From a virus, in the IMG/VR virus record IMGVR_UViG_3300044733_002146, positions 1 to 25,844 of that record: a stretch of 25,844 nucleotides of DNA; one strand, written 5' to 3'. This document shows, one piece after another, positions 14,962 through 21,814 of this stretch. The first letter of the stretch is position 1; the number at the start of each line of letters is the position of its first letter. Made by a program: the position numbers and the translations under genes. The notes beneath the pieces are model-generated. The model was given only the letters and a program-made list of their open reading frames with translations. It made no database searches and was not told the origin of the DNA.

Positions 14962-15318
14962 TCAATCGCTCCTATTGCGTGAGTCGTTTTTGCGTGTGGA
15001 ACCAGGCTGCGCCACGGGCGCAAGCTTCGCTTCTGCGAGCGCACGCGTCGGAGCGTCGCACTCGCCGAGCAATCGAATCTCCCCGTCAGCTGCTGCGCGT
15101 CGGATGCGCAAGTGCTCCGAGCGCTTCACCTCCACGAGCTCGCGCACGACGTCGAACGCCTCAATGGCCTTGCGCGTGTCTCGCGTGCCTTGCTGGTCAG
15201 CTGGGCGCGCTACGAACTTGAGGCCGATGTACCGCGGCGGCTGCCCCTCCGACGCAGCCCCATCGGGATGCGCCACGAGCGAGCCCTTGATCCCCTCGAC
15301 ATGTACCCAGAGCGGCAT
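14962..15318 (-). CDS. Small protein before the sheath (Mu gp38 position), unknown
   Basis: The 118-residue protein starts MPLWVHVEGIKGSLVAHPDG at the ATG at 15318, chosen because AGGAGG at 15325-15330 lies 6 nt upstream. A longer in-frame upstream reading exists but is Arg/Ser-rich and overlaps the previous gene. A short strand region is followed by RYIGLKFVARPADQQGT, a helix (KAIEAFDVVRELVEVK) and a basic tail that ends NDSRNRSD. Phage Mu also has a small protein before its sheath gene, of uncertain function, and the place is the same here. I cannot name a function. Its TGA is 2 nt before the sheath ATG, so the two are probably coupled. Confidence 0.7.
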   Translation of the reverse strand: MPLWVHVEGIKGSLVAHPDGAASEGQPPRYIGLKFVARPADQQGTRDTRKAIEAFDVVRELVEVKRSEHLRIRRAAADGEIRLLGECDAPTRALAEAKLAPVAQPGSTRKNDSRNRSD

Positions 15319-15324
15319 GCGCTC

Positions 15325-15330
15325 CCTCCT
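15325..15330 (-). promoter_or_regulatory. Strong ribosome binding site that decides the start at 15318
   Basis: AGGAGG on the minus strand lies 6 nt before the ATG at 15318 and overlaps the TAG stop of the preceding gene (TAGGAGG). It is one of the best sites in the window and excludes the longer upstream reading of that gene. Confidence 0.8.
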
Positions 15331-15838
15331 ACCAGGTTGAGACGCTGCGGAGCAGCCAGTTGTTGCCGTCGAAACACGCGCGCACGTTCGCCGCGCTCGA
15401 GACGGGCATCGTGTAGAGCGTGCCGCCACCGACGCCACCGTTTACGACGGCAACCGTGTAGGCGTTCGTGTCTGTGCGAGTGAGCTCAAGCACGTCGCCC
15501 GCGGCGGCGTTCGTGGTGCTCAAGGTGATGGTCCGGTTGCCCGAGAGCGGGCCAACAACGCGTCGCCACGCGCCTTGCCCCACGGTGATGGTGGGCGACG
15601 CGTCGGCGATGTCTGCGCCCTTGTCGTCGTTGCGACAGAGCAGCCAGCGCCCTTCGTAACCGCTCGTGCCAGCGATGACCGTGCGACCATCCGCCGTGCT
15701 CTGGTCGTTCGGCACCCAACGAAAGAGTTGCGAGCCGCTGTCGAGCGTGTGCCCGAACCGATAGAACGGCACGCCATAGACGCCCGCCAACAGCGCGCGC
15801 GACTGGTAGACATCCGGCTTGGCATCTTGCGTGGTCAT
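15329..15838 (-). CDS. Neck-region protein with a fibre-like C-terminal module
   Basis: This 169-residue protein starts MTTQDAKPDVYQSRALLAGV at 15838, where the ATG forms an ATGA overlap with the preceding TGA. Residues 25-90 hold short strands with FYRFGHTLDSGSQLFRWVPN, IAGTSGYEGRWLLCRNDD and DASPTITVGQGAWRR. Residues about 93-169 carry LSGNRTITLSTTNAAAGDVL, ELTRTDTNAYTVAVVNGG and RACFDGNNWLLRSVSTW. This order (L-S/T-GNRT, then L-x-x-R, then W near the end) parallels the C-terminal domains of the fibre paralogues at 1420-2046 and 2056-2682. A decoration of the neck, a collar whisker or a fibre part encoded away from the others are possibilities. The function is unknown. Confidence 0.7.
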   Translation of the reverse strand: MTTQDAKPDVYQSRALLAGVYGVPFYRFGHTLDSGSQLFRWVPNDQSTADGRTVIAGTSGYEGRWLLCRNDDKGADIADASPTITVGQGAWRRVVGPLSGNRTITLSTTNAAAGDVLELTRTDTNAYTVAVVNGGVGGGTLYTMPVSSAANVRACFDGNNWLLRSVSTW

Positions 15839-16605
15839 GGCAGATAGCCCTCTTTCACAAGCACCACGTCGCCTGGGTCTGCGACCTCGGTATTGGTGTA
15901 AATCCCAGCGTCGACGAATGCGTTTTCGTCGGCTGGCAGCGAGAACGTGTCGAGCCCGATGAGCTCCCAGATCGTGAGCTTGCACAGGAGCCCGAGAAAC
16001 ACGCGCTGCACGCGTCCATCTGCGTCCATGCCTCGCCCGCCTGCGCCGCCTGGAATGGCTGCGAGTAGCTGTGGCTCGCCACCGCCATACTCGACGCTAA
16101 AGTCCTCTAGCTTACCCGTGAGCATGCCGCGGATGTTCTCGCCAGCCGGGTAGCCGTTGAAGGTAAACGTCGGGTGCGCGAAGCGGTCAAACGCACGCAC
16201 GAGCACGGCGTCAACGTCTTGCATCAGGCCAGCGCGCATCGTCATCGCGCTCGGCATGTGCATCTCGGCGAAGATGTAATACAGCGACAACGGACGAACG
16301 CGATACGAGTAGACCAGCGTGCGGTCCACCATCGTGCTCGGCCCACTCTGCCACACGAATAACGCAGGCTTGCCGATCTCCTCGCGTAGCCACACCTGCT
16401 CAGGATTCCACGAGTAGACGTTCGCCGCTGGGCATGCGTCCGCGCTCGTGGGCGTCTGCACTGCTAGGCGCGCGTCGAGCATGGCCTTTAGCCAGTGCCT
16501 CGCATACGCTGCGATGAGGTCAATCGCGAGGTCGCGTGTCGGGTCTGCGATGGTGCCCGCTGCGAGCGGGAGCGAGACGCCGCCGACGTTGCTATCGACA
16601 GCCAT
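15835..16605 (-). CDS. Tail terminator or completion candidate, unknown family
   Basis: This 256-residue protein starts MAVDSNVGGVSLPLAAGTIA. The N-terminal third is helical (DPTRDLAIDLIAAYARHWLK); the middle holds WNPEQVWLREEIGKPALFVW and RVRPLSLYYIFAEM with MRAGLMQDVDAVLVRAFDRF. Beta segments (FTFNGYPAGENIRG, KLEDFSVEYGGGE) and a C-terminal helix with CKLTIWELIGLDTF follow. It lies between head-closure candidates and the sheath, where tail terminators such as Mu gp37 are encoded, and the mixed helix-strand pattern is consistent with that fold. No conserved motif lets me fix the family. The gene overlaps both neighbours (ATGA after it, one base with the gene before). Confidence 0.6.
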   Translation of the reverse strand: MAVDSNVGGVSLPLAAGTIADPTRDLAIDLIAAYARHWLKAMLDARLAVQTPTSADACPAANVYSWNPEQVWLREEIGKPALFVWQSGPSTMVDRTLVYSYRVRPLSLYYIFAEMHMPSAMTMRAGLMQDVDAVLVRAFDRFAHPTFTFNGYPAGENIRGMLTGKLEDFSVEYGGGEPQLLAAIPGGAGGRGMDADGRVQRVFLGLLCKLTIWELIGLDTFSLPADENAFVDAGIYTNTEVADPGDVVLVKEGYLP

Positions 16606-17015
16606 CAGAAGGGCCTCGTGCGCTCAAGCGTGCGCAGCATGAGGTGCATGCGAAAGGGTCGGCTCGTGTCAATATCCACGAGCTCGTAGCGGCGTGTGCC
16701 GTTGTTGCCGATGACCAAGAAAAATAGCTCTTGATTGCTCGACATCGTCGGCCTCACGTCGGCGTACGTGTACCCCACGCCGAGCATGTTTGGCGTGATG
16801 GGTCCGACGTCGACCTCGTCTCCAGATCTCATCTCGCGAGCCTTGGGGATTGGGCTGAACTGCAAGACGTCGTCGGTATACGAGCCAAGGTTGACGCCTG
16901 GCCCGGTCCACGTGCGCACCACGCGCTGCACGATGTTCGTTCGCACGCCGAGCTGTTCGGGGATAGCTCGGATGCCGTCGATCTCTGGGATGAGACCATC
17001 GCGCAGGGTCGTCAT
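16605..17015 (-). CDS. Head closure / neck protein candidate
   Basis: This 136-residue protein starts MTTLRDGLIPEIDGIRAIPE and is mainly beta with VVRTWTGPGVNLGSYTDDVL and ISSN-like loops. Segments QFSPIPKAREMRSGDEVDV, GPITPNMLGVGYTYADV and NQELFFLVIGNNGTRRYEL lead to VDIDTSRPFRMHLMLRTLER at the end. A small beta protein of this length after the adaptor is often the head-closure (stopper) protein, which forms the ring below the portal. Size, order and beta content support this, but I see no family motif. The start overlaps the previous stop by one base. Confidence 0.6.
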   Translation of the reverse strand: MTTLRDGLIPEIDGIRAIPEQLGVRTNIVQRVVRTWTGPGVNLGSYTDDVLQFSPIPKAREMRSGDEVDVGPITPNMLGVGYTYADVRPTMSSNQELFFLVIGNNGTRRYELVDIDTSRPFRMHLMLRTLERTRPF

Positions 17016-17626
17016 CAGTAGATGCTCACAGTGGCGGCGCTATCGCTGACGCGGCGCCAGTAGTTCGGCACGCTGAGCGCGCTGCACAGCTCGTCGCGGA
17101 TGCGCATCTGCGCTTCGTAGAGCATGCGAATTCGCGAGCCGCCAGTGGGGTAGCTGTTGCCGTAGAACTCGACCTCGTCGACCTTCTTGATTCCGGCAGA
17201 CTGGTAGCCGATGGCGATGGCTGCTTGCACCTGGTCGAGCCGTCGCAGGAGCGACCGCACCATGCCCTCGCCACCGTCCACCGTGACTGGATAGGTCCCG
17301 GTGTGCGGGTTTTGCAGCTGCACCGTAATGGTGCTGCCAGCGATGCTTTGCACCGTTGCTGATTCTTGCCGCGTGTCTACGTCAATCCACACGCGTTGTC
17401 CTGCGGCAAAGCCTGTGGCGCTTGCGAGCGTGAGCGCAACTGGCACGGGCGTGGTCACGTCCACCACCGTGGTCGAGCTCGTCGTGGTCGCGCCCGCTTG
17501 CATGTAGGTTGCAATGACCTGATTGAAGATGGCCACCACGGACACGTATGGCTCAGCGCCTGCATTTAGCACGTTGTATCCGCACTCGAAACGCAGTCGC
17601 ATGATCTCGGATTCTAGGAGTGCCAT
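17015..17626 (-). CDS. Head-tail adaptor candidate with an inserted beta domain
   Basis: This 203-residue protein starts MALLESEIMRLRFECGYNVL, after GAGG 5 nt upstream of the ATG. Helices at both ends (residues 1-40, and 120-190 with VRSLLRRLDQVQAAIAIG and RMLYEAQMRIRDELCSAL) fit a connector/adaptor protein that docks on the portal. Between them (about 45-112) lies a beta module, VALTLASATGFAAGQRVWID and QESATVQSIAGSTITVQL, a small barrel of the kind that carries G-F-x-x-G-x-x-V-x-I-D. Such inserted modules occur in phage structural proteins. The split helical framework makes it hard to assign to one adaptor family. The call is based on order and on the helical ends. Confidence 0.65.
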   Translation of the reverse strand: MALLESEIMRLRFECGYNVLNAGAEPYVSVVAIFNQVIATYMQAGATTTSSTTVVDVTTPVPVALTLASATGFAAGQRVWIDVDTRQESATVQSIAGSTITVQLQNPHTGTYPVTVDGGEGMVRSLLRRLDQVQAAIAIGYQSAGIKKVDEVEFYGNSYPTGGSRIRMLYEAQMRIRDELCSALSVPNYWRRVSDSAATVSIY

Positions 17627-17663
17627 GCGTGCCTCGTGGTGGTCATGATGTCGCCGTTACGCC

Positions 17664-18089
17664 TCAGGCGCCGCGGACGTACTTGTACTGGATCGAGTAG
17701 GTGTCCGTCGCGCCGCCCGTTGCCACGCCGTTCACCACGACGAGACGAGCGAACGACCAGGCGTACACCGCGGAAGGCGCAGGAAGCACCTCGGTTACAG
17801 CCGCGTCAGCGCCAGCCGTACCGGTGGCAAGCGCCACGTTGGCGGGGTTGTTGGCTGCAGCCGAGACGTCGTACCAGGTCGAGCCGTCCTCGCTCACCTG
17901 CCAGTAGGCCGTCAGGGTGAGCGTGTTCGTCTCGGCGTCGACGATGACGAGCCCAGCGAGCGTGCCGTTGACCACGCCGCCAGCGGGACCCCAGATGCTG
18001 ACGCTTGCGCCAGGCTTGACGGTGCCAGCGACGTCCGTGTTGAAGTTGCCCGTCGTCGCGGGCGTGAGCGGAATGCGTTTGCCGTCCAT
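17664..18089 (-). CDS. Small beta-sandwich protein after the capsid gene, possible head decoration
   Basis: This 141-residue protein starts MDGKRIPLTPATTGNFNTDV, preceded by AGGAGG 8 nt upstream. It is nearly all beta with SIWGPAGGVVNGTLAGLVIV, TLTLTAYWQVSEDGSTWYDV and FARLVVVNGVATGG. The DGSTWYD motif with a preceding aromatic and Q recurs in the protein at 23661-24101. An extracapsid decoration or a vertex protein is plausible, since it directly follows the capsid gene. Its Ig-like strand order is an inference from motif spacing only. No enzyme motif and no signal peptide were seen. Confidence 0.7.
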   Translation of the reverse strand: MDGKRIPLTPATTGNFNTDVAGTVKPGASVSIWGPAGGVVNGTLAGLVIVDAETNTLTLTAYWQVSEDGSTWYDVSAAANNPANVALATGTAGADAAVTEVLPAPSAVYAWSFARLVVVNGVATGGATDTYSIQYKYVRGA

Positions 18090-18109
18090 GGTCTAGTCCT
18101 CCTGTTGGC

Positions 18110-19192
18110 TCAGGCCGAGCGGACCGAGACCACGAAGCGGTTATCGGCGAGTCCGAAGGCGGCGTACATGAGCCACACCACCAGCACCTGCTCGCCGTAG
18201 TTGTCGTTCGTGTTGGGCATCACGCGCGGCAGGTCGCCGATCGCCGAGAGCAACACGCCAGGCCCGAATGCGTGGCCGTACTGCACCGGCACGCTCGAGG
18301 TGTTAAGCGTCGTCGAGAGCGTCTGGCTTTTGTAGATGCTCAGGCGTCCGATCGACTTGTAGTAGCTCTTGGCGAGCAACGGGTTGGCCGGGGGCTCGAA
18401 CACCGCGAGACGCTGCGCCGAGGGGTCCACCATGAGCTGCTGGATCTGGAGCGGCGTGAGCACGCAGATGTACTTGCCATCGCCGAAGGTGGGGATCTTG
18501 GCGTCCTCGAGCGTGCGCTCCACGCGGGTGAGCTGCTCGAAATCGAGCGGGAACGAGTTGGCGGCGAGCGCATCGTTGGGCGCGCTCATGCCGGTGGGGT
18601 ACACGGCGGACGAGGCTTGGTCGAGCAGAGCCACGAGCCACGAGTCGATCGACTTGTCGAAGTCGCGCTTGAGGTAGTGGCCGACGAGCTCGGACACGTT
18701 GTGGATCGCGCGGGTCGCATCGAAGCGATCCACGCCGTAGGGCTGCACGCTCGAGGCGCCGTAGGGGCCAGCGTAACGCTGGATGGTCAGCGGCACCTGC
18801 TCCATGGAGATGTTGAGCGGCGTGGTCGAGATGGTCGCGCCAGCGGCGATGGTGCGGCTCGTGAGGGTGTACGTCGAGTCGGTGTAGAACGGGCGGTTGA
18901 TGCGCACCGTGTGGCCGACGCCAGCGCCGAGCTCGGGCACCACCTTGATGGTCTGCGAGCTGACGACGTCGTCGAGTACGAGGCGCATCGACTCGATCGG
19001 AGGCACAGCCGCGCCGGTCTGGAGCAGCTGACGACCGGGGAGGCCGAGGCCCGCGGGCTGCGGGAGAGCGGCGCCGAGCGCGCTCTTCCACATCTGGGCG
19101 TACATGTACTGAGGCTCGGGCTGGATGAGGAGCATCGCCGACGTGATGTCGAAGAACTCCTCGGGAAGAGACGCGCGAGAGATGACGGGCAT
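18110..19192 (-). CDS. Major capsid protein
   Basis: This 360-residue protein is preceded by GGAGG (19201-19205, 8 nt before the ATG) and starts MPVISRASLPEEFFDITSAM. It follows a scaffold-like gene, the usual order for HK97-fold capsids. The N-terminal arm leads to a beta region (VGHTVRINRPFYTDSTYTLT). A mixed helix-strand region (FDATRAIHNVSELVGHYLKR, then KSIDSWLVALLDQASSAV) follows, with the late strand segment FGDGKYICVLTPLQIQQL and the C-terminal GEQVLVVWLMYAAFGLADNR, which resembles the final A-domain helix-strand. The Tyr/Phe-rich C-terminus ends FVVSVRSA. I infer the HK97 fold. I cannot name the capsid family, and no maturation protease is seen in the window. Confidence 0.85.
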   Translation of the reverse strand: MPVISRASLPEEFFDITSAMLLIQPEPQYMYAQMWKSALGAALPQPAGLGLPGRQLLQTGAAVPPIESMRLVLDDVVSSQTIKVVPELGAGVGHTVRINRPFYTDSTYTLTSRTIAAGATISTTPLNISMEQVPLTIQRYAGPYGASSVQPYGVDRFDATRAIHNVSELVGHYLKRDFDKSIDSWLVALLDQASSAVYPTGMSAPNDALAANSFPLDFEQLTRVERTLEDAKIPTFGDGKYICVLTPLQIQQLMVDPSAQRLAVFEPPANPLLAKSYYKSIGRLSIYKSQTLSTTLNTSSVPVQYGHAFGPGVLLSAIGDLPRVMPNTNDNYGEQVLVVWLMYAAFGLADNRFVVSVRSA

Positions 19193-19200
19193 GGTTCAGT

Positions 19201-19205
19201 CCTCC
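19201..19205 (-). promoter_or_regulatory. Ribosome binding site of the major capsid gene
   Basis: GGAGG lies 8 nt before the capsid ATG at 19192 on the minus strand. It sits in a 46-nt gap after the scaffold-like gene, so the capsid gene is initiated independently and not coupled by overlap. That fits the need for high capsid production. Confidence 0.75.
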
Positions 19206-19238
19206 ACAGCCCGAGCGACAGTGCCGGGCATGATCTGG

Positions 19239-19910
19239 CTACTTCTGCGGATAGATCTCGGTGCGGTACGCCGCGAGATAGTGCGCGGCGAACACCGGGT
19301 TTTGCGCTCGGAGTCGATCGTACTCCGCGCGATGGTCCACGAGCTGTGCCGCCGTCGTTGACGCTGGCTGGCTCGTGGCGGCGCTGGTAGACGCAGGGGC
19401 GACTCGCGGTGCCGCTGCGGGCGTTGGCGCTGCTGTGGGCGCCGTAGGGGCCGCTGCAGCCGCTGCCGCTGCCGCTGCTTGCCACGTGGGCCGCAGGGCA
19501 GTGATGGCGCGCAGCTGCGAGGCCTTGTCGTCACCGGCGAGCGACGTTACCGCCGCGCGCTGGGCATCGGTGAGCGTCGAGAGCTCGACATCGGCGCGTT
19601 GCGAAAGCACGCCCTCGAGCTGCTCTGCACGCTTGGCTGCGGCCTCGAGAGCGACGGTGCGCTCGGTGAGCCGCTGCAGTTCGGTCTTGCGCTCGTCCTC
19701 CAGCTTGCGTGCCGCCTCGAGCTGGGCCTTGGCCTTGTCGAGGTTTTCCACGCCGAGCATGCGCGCGATGTCGTTCATCGCTGCGGCCTTGGCGCGCTCG
19801 AGGCGCGCGTTGAGCCACGACGGGTCTGGCTGCTCGGCTGCGACGGGCGCATCGGGCACGACCTTGACGTCGGCGGGGTTGACGAGTTCTTCCGTGTCGG
19901 GCGTTTCCAT
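19239..19910 (-). CDS. Scaffold-like coiled-coil protein upstream of the capsid
   Basis: This 223-residue protein starts METPDTEELVNPADVKVVPD after AGGAG (7 nt spacing). It is acidic at first, then a long amphipathic helix (about 32-105: LDKAKAQLEAARKLEDERKT, then LQRLTERTVALEAAAKRAEQ) that suits a coiled coil. An Ala tract (about 144-153), a Pro/Ala/Thr-rich linker, and a charged C-terminus (about 190-223: QLVDHRAEYDRLRAQNPVFA) follow. Scaffolding proteins have this form: a coiled coil plus a positively charged C-terminal capsid-binding region. It precedes the capsid gene by 46 nt. No protease motif is visible, so scaffold removal would not be self-driven. An alternative is a fused scaffold and maturation factor. 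Confidence 0.75.
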   Translation of the reverse strand: METPDTEELVNPADVKVVPDAPVAAEQPDPSWLNARLERAKAAAMNDIARMLGVENLDKAKAQLEAARKLEDERKTELQRLTERTVALEAAAKRAEQLEGVLSQRADVELSTLTDAQRAAVTSLAGDDKASQLRAITALRPTWQAAAAAAAAAAPTAPTAAPTPAAAPRVAPASTSAATSQPASTTAAQLVDHRAEYDRLRAQNPVFAAHYLAAYRTEIYPQK

Positions 19911-19980
19911 TCGCTATCTCCTGCCGTGATTGCCGCTCACGTGGGCGTTGGTTGTGGAGATGCGACCGAGCCTCCTAGAA

Positions 19981-20412
19981 TCAGGAGAGCGAGATCGCGA
20001 CGATGAGCTGGAAGGGCCGATCCTCGACGCCAGAGGCCGCGTTGACCTCGGTGCCGCTGCTGTTGGCCACGTTGAACGTGAGGTTTCCGCTCGAGATGAC
20101 GAAGCTGCCAGCGAAGAACTCGGTCGACCCTTGGAGGCCCGACTGCACCATCATCGCCGCGTTGACGTTGGTGGCCGCGGGCAGGCCGAGGGTCACGGTC
20201 TTGCCGTCGCGGCGAGCCGCCTGGATGAGCTGAGCGAGCGTGCTCGTCGTGCTCACGCCGTTGTTGCTGCCGCCGCCTCCGAGCTGGCCGTTGTCGCTGG
20301 CGGCGGTGTACGCGCCGAGCGTAAACGAGACCAGAGCAGCGCCCTGCGAGCCGCCGGAAACGGGCTCTTGGATGACTTTGATACCGCGAATCGCACCGTA
20401 GATCGTTGCCAT
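19981..20412 (-). CDS. Small Gly/Ser-rich protein upstream of the scaffold, unknown
   Basis: This 143-residue protein is preceded by AGGAG 9 nt upstream of the ATG and starts MATIYGAIRGIKVIQEPVSG. It has a Gly/Ser loop (GQLGGGGSNNGVSTTSTLAQ), a short helix (LAQLIQAARRDGKTVTLG) and beta segments (FFAGSFVISSGNLTFNVANS, then DRPFQLIVAIS). Small proteins of this sort upstream of capsid genes are often head decoration or stabilising proteins. The position fits, but there is no motif that would settle it. The gene is flanked by gaps of 36 nt (before it) and 70 nt (after it), longer than most in this region. Confidence 0.65.
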   Translation of the reverse strand: MATIYGAIRGIKVIQEPVSGGSQGAALVSFTLGAYTAASDNGQLGGGGSNNGVSTTSTLAQLIQAARRDGKTVTLGLPAATNVNAAMMVQSGLQGSTEFFAGSFVISSGNLTFNVANSSGTEVNAASGVEDRPFQLIVAISLS

Positions 20413-20448
20413 GTGTCGTGGCTCCTAGTGAGAGAGTGAACGAGACGA

Positions 20449-20634
20449 CTAGAGACGCCGACGACGGCGCTCGGGGACGGGGGCAGGCGCGGGAGCTTCC
20501 TCGACGGGCTCAGGCGCGATCGCGACAGGTGCAGGCTTTGGCTCTGCCATCGGCTCCCACGATGCCTCGCCGCACTTGGGGCACGTCGCCGCGTTGCCGC
20601 TTTCGATGTGTTTGCAGATCTTGCAACGCCTCAT
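20449..20634 (-). CDS. Zinc-ribbon mini-protein
   Basis: This 61-residue protein reads MRRCKICKHIESGNAATCPK, then CGEASWEP. C-x2-C near the N-terminus and CP-x-CG 14 residues later form a classic four-Cys zinc ribbon. A Pro/Ala/Glu-rich linker and a basic C-terminus (ERRRRRL) follow, a build that suits nucleic-acid or protein binding. The ATG at 20634 overlaps the preceding TGA by one base (TGATG); an in-frame GTG just before gives one extra residue. It follows another four-Cys protein immediately. Rubredoxin-type electron transfer is unlikely given the linker and basic tail. No phage family is named. Confidence 0.75.
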   Translation of the reverse strand: MRRCKICKHIESGNAATCPKCGEASWEPMAEPKPAPVAIAPEPVEEAPAPAPVPERRRRRL

Positions 20635-20987
20635 CACTTCCGCTCCTGTGCCGCGCGCACCATTCGGCGCAGCATTGTGCGCTCGCGCTTGAGTTGCGCG
20701 AATCGCTGTAGCTCGGTCTCGACCTGCGCCAAGCGAGTGCGCGCCTGTTCGGCCAGATCCATGGCTGAGCTACTAGCCGATGGATGCGCTACGACCTTCG
20801 CAGGCTGACTAGGCGCTTGCGCCGCTGGCTTTGCCTGTGCCTGCTCACCAGGCATCGTGTCGATAGAGCGCTGCGTCTTGTACGCTTTGCCGCACTTGGT
20901 GCAGCAGTCTAGGATCTTGATGGCGCCGCCCTCTTGCACCATCGCCGCCCCTGCGATGGTGTCGAGGTCGCAGTATTCACAGTGCAT
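20634..20987 (-). CDS. Four-cysteine zinc-finger protein with a coiled-coil C-terminus
   Basis: The ATG at 20987 is used because GAGGG lies 5 nt upstream; the longer in-frame upstream reading overlaps the previous gene. The 117-residue product reads MHCEYCDLDTIAGAAMVQEG, then ILDCCTKCGKAYKT, giving C3-x2-C6 and C29-x2-C32 (Cys28 adjacent). An Ala/Pro/Gln-rich linker (about 45-75) follows, then a charged helix (LAEQARTRLAQVETELQRFA then LKRERTMLRRMVRAAQ). Two adjacent genes thus encode zinc-ribbon-like proteins. The helix could oligomerise or bind a partner in the head. Its stop overlaps the next start as TGATG. The function is unknown. Confidence 0.75.
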   Translation of the reverse strand: MHCEYCDLDTIAGAAMVQEGGAIKILDCCTKCGKAYKTQRSIDTMPGEQAQAKPAAQAPSQPAKVVAHPSASSSAMDLAEQARTRLAQVETELQRFAQLKRERTMLRRMVRAAQERK

Positions 20988-20998
20988 GTCGTCCCTCG

Positions 20999-21814
20999 CT
21001 AGCGAGTGCCTGCGCCGTACGTAAGGATAACCATGCATCTGCAATACGGGTGGACAGGCGGCTCAAGGTCAAAGTCTTGATCGGCTGGAATGCGCTGGCC
21101 GTCAAGGGCTCGGCACACGGGACACGTTCGCATGTCGAGCTTAGCCACCCACTCACGCATGGCCTCTGGCGCGACCACCGAGGCCACAGCTTGTGCGCGT
21201 CGCATCTCCGCGTTTGCCTGGTCCCACGTCTCCACCGTGACGATTCGAGTGACGCCGCCTTGAGTAGCGTCGCGAGCTCGTTCGAGCGCGCCTGCCATGT
21301 CTGGCTTTGCCACTGCACCAGGTGGTGGCACTGGTCGGAACGGTGCAATCGGTCGAAACGGTGTGCCAGGTGCTGGCATCGGTCGAGATGGTGTAACGAC
21401 CATCCGAGACGGCTCGACGCGGGTCAACGCCACGCGGCGGAAGCGGTCAGTCACCGATGCAACCGCGCGACGTAGCAGCGTCTCGGGCCTCGCCGTGGGC
21501 ACCATGCGCACGCGAGTCAGGATGCCTCCCACAACGGCGCTGGCGAGGCCGATGCCGGTGAGGTTGCGCTGCGCTGCATCGATGCCAGCTCTGCTCGAGC
21601 TGCGCCGACGAAGTAACAGATAGGCAAGCAAGGCAACCGCTGCGACTTTGGCTGCGCGGTCAATCTTGGCCTTTGCGGTCTCGGGCGTGTCGCGCCGAGT
21701 CACCTCGTACTGTTTGACGATCGCTGCGAGCTCTTGCTCGGCGCCCCGCAGCGTTTCTTCCTCAGCTGCGAGAATCGGTTGCGCTATTCGCGCTGCCTCG
21801 CGATCGGAGATCAT
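20999..21814 (-). CDS. Minor head protein, MuF-type C-terminus with hydrophobic N-terminal half
   Basis: This 271-residue protein has KLDMRTCPVCRALDGQ (225-240) and EPPVHPYCRC (251-260), the metal-binding signature of the phage Mu F / SPP1 gp7 family (C-x2-C, then HP-x-CRC). These minor head proteins bind the portal and help head assembly or DNA ejection. The family usually has a helical N-terminal domain. Here a charged helix (1-54) is followed by the hydrophobic AKVAAVALLAYLLLRRR (55-71) and LASAVVGGILTRV (90-102), and then a Pro-rich linker with the repeat PFRPIAPFRPVPPPG (152-166). It starts with an ATGA overlap from the portal gene. The protein is shorter than most complete MuF proteins, and the hydrophobic helices are atypical. 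Confidence 0.85.
   Translation of the reverse strand: MISDREAARIAQPILAAEEETLRGAEQELAAIVKQYEVTRRDTPETAKAKIDRAAKVAAVALLAYLLLRRRSSSRAGIDAAQRNLTGIGLASAVVGGILTRVRMVPTARPETLLRRAVASVTDRFRRVALTRVEPSRMVVTPSRPMPAPGTPFRPIAPFRPVPPPGAVAKPDMAGALERARDATQGGVTRIVTVETWDQANAEMRRAQAVASVVAPEAMREWVAKLDMRTCPVCRALDGQRIPADQDFDLEPPVHPYCRCMVILTYGAGTR

Noticed and set aside
13274-15340. A 688-residue open frame on the plus strand opposite the sheath gene
   Set aside because: It lies antisense to a confidently assigned sheath gene, is rich in Arg, His, Ala and Val as mirror frames of GC-rich genes are, and shows no domain. Long antisense openness is expected at this base composition.
14962-15438. A longer version of the pre-sheath gene starting at 15438
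   Set aside because: AGGAGG is placed 6 nt before the ATG at 15318, and the added part is an Arg/Ser-rich shadow of the preceding gene.
18272-19390. A 372-residue plus-strand frame opposite the capsid gene
   Set aside because: Runs across the capsid gene, the gap and the scaffold end, ignoring their boundaries; no motif and Arg/His-rich composition.
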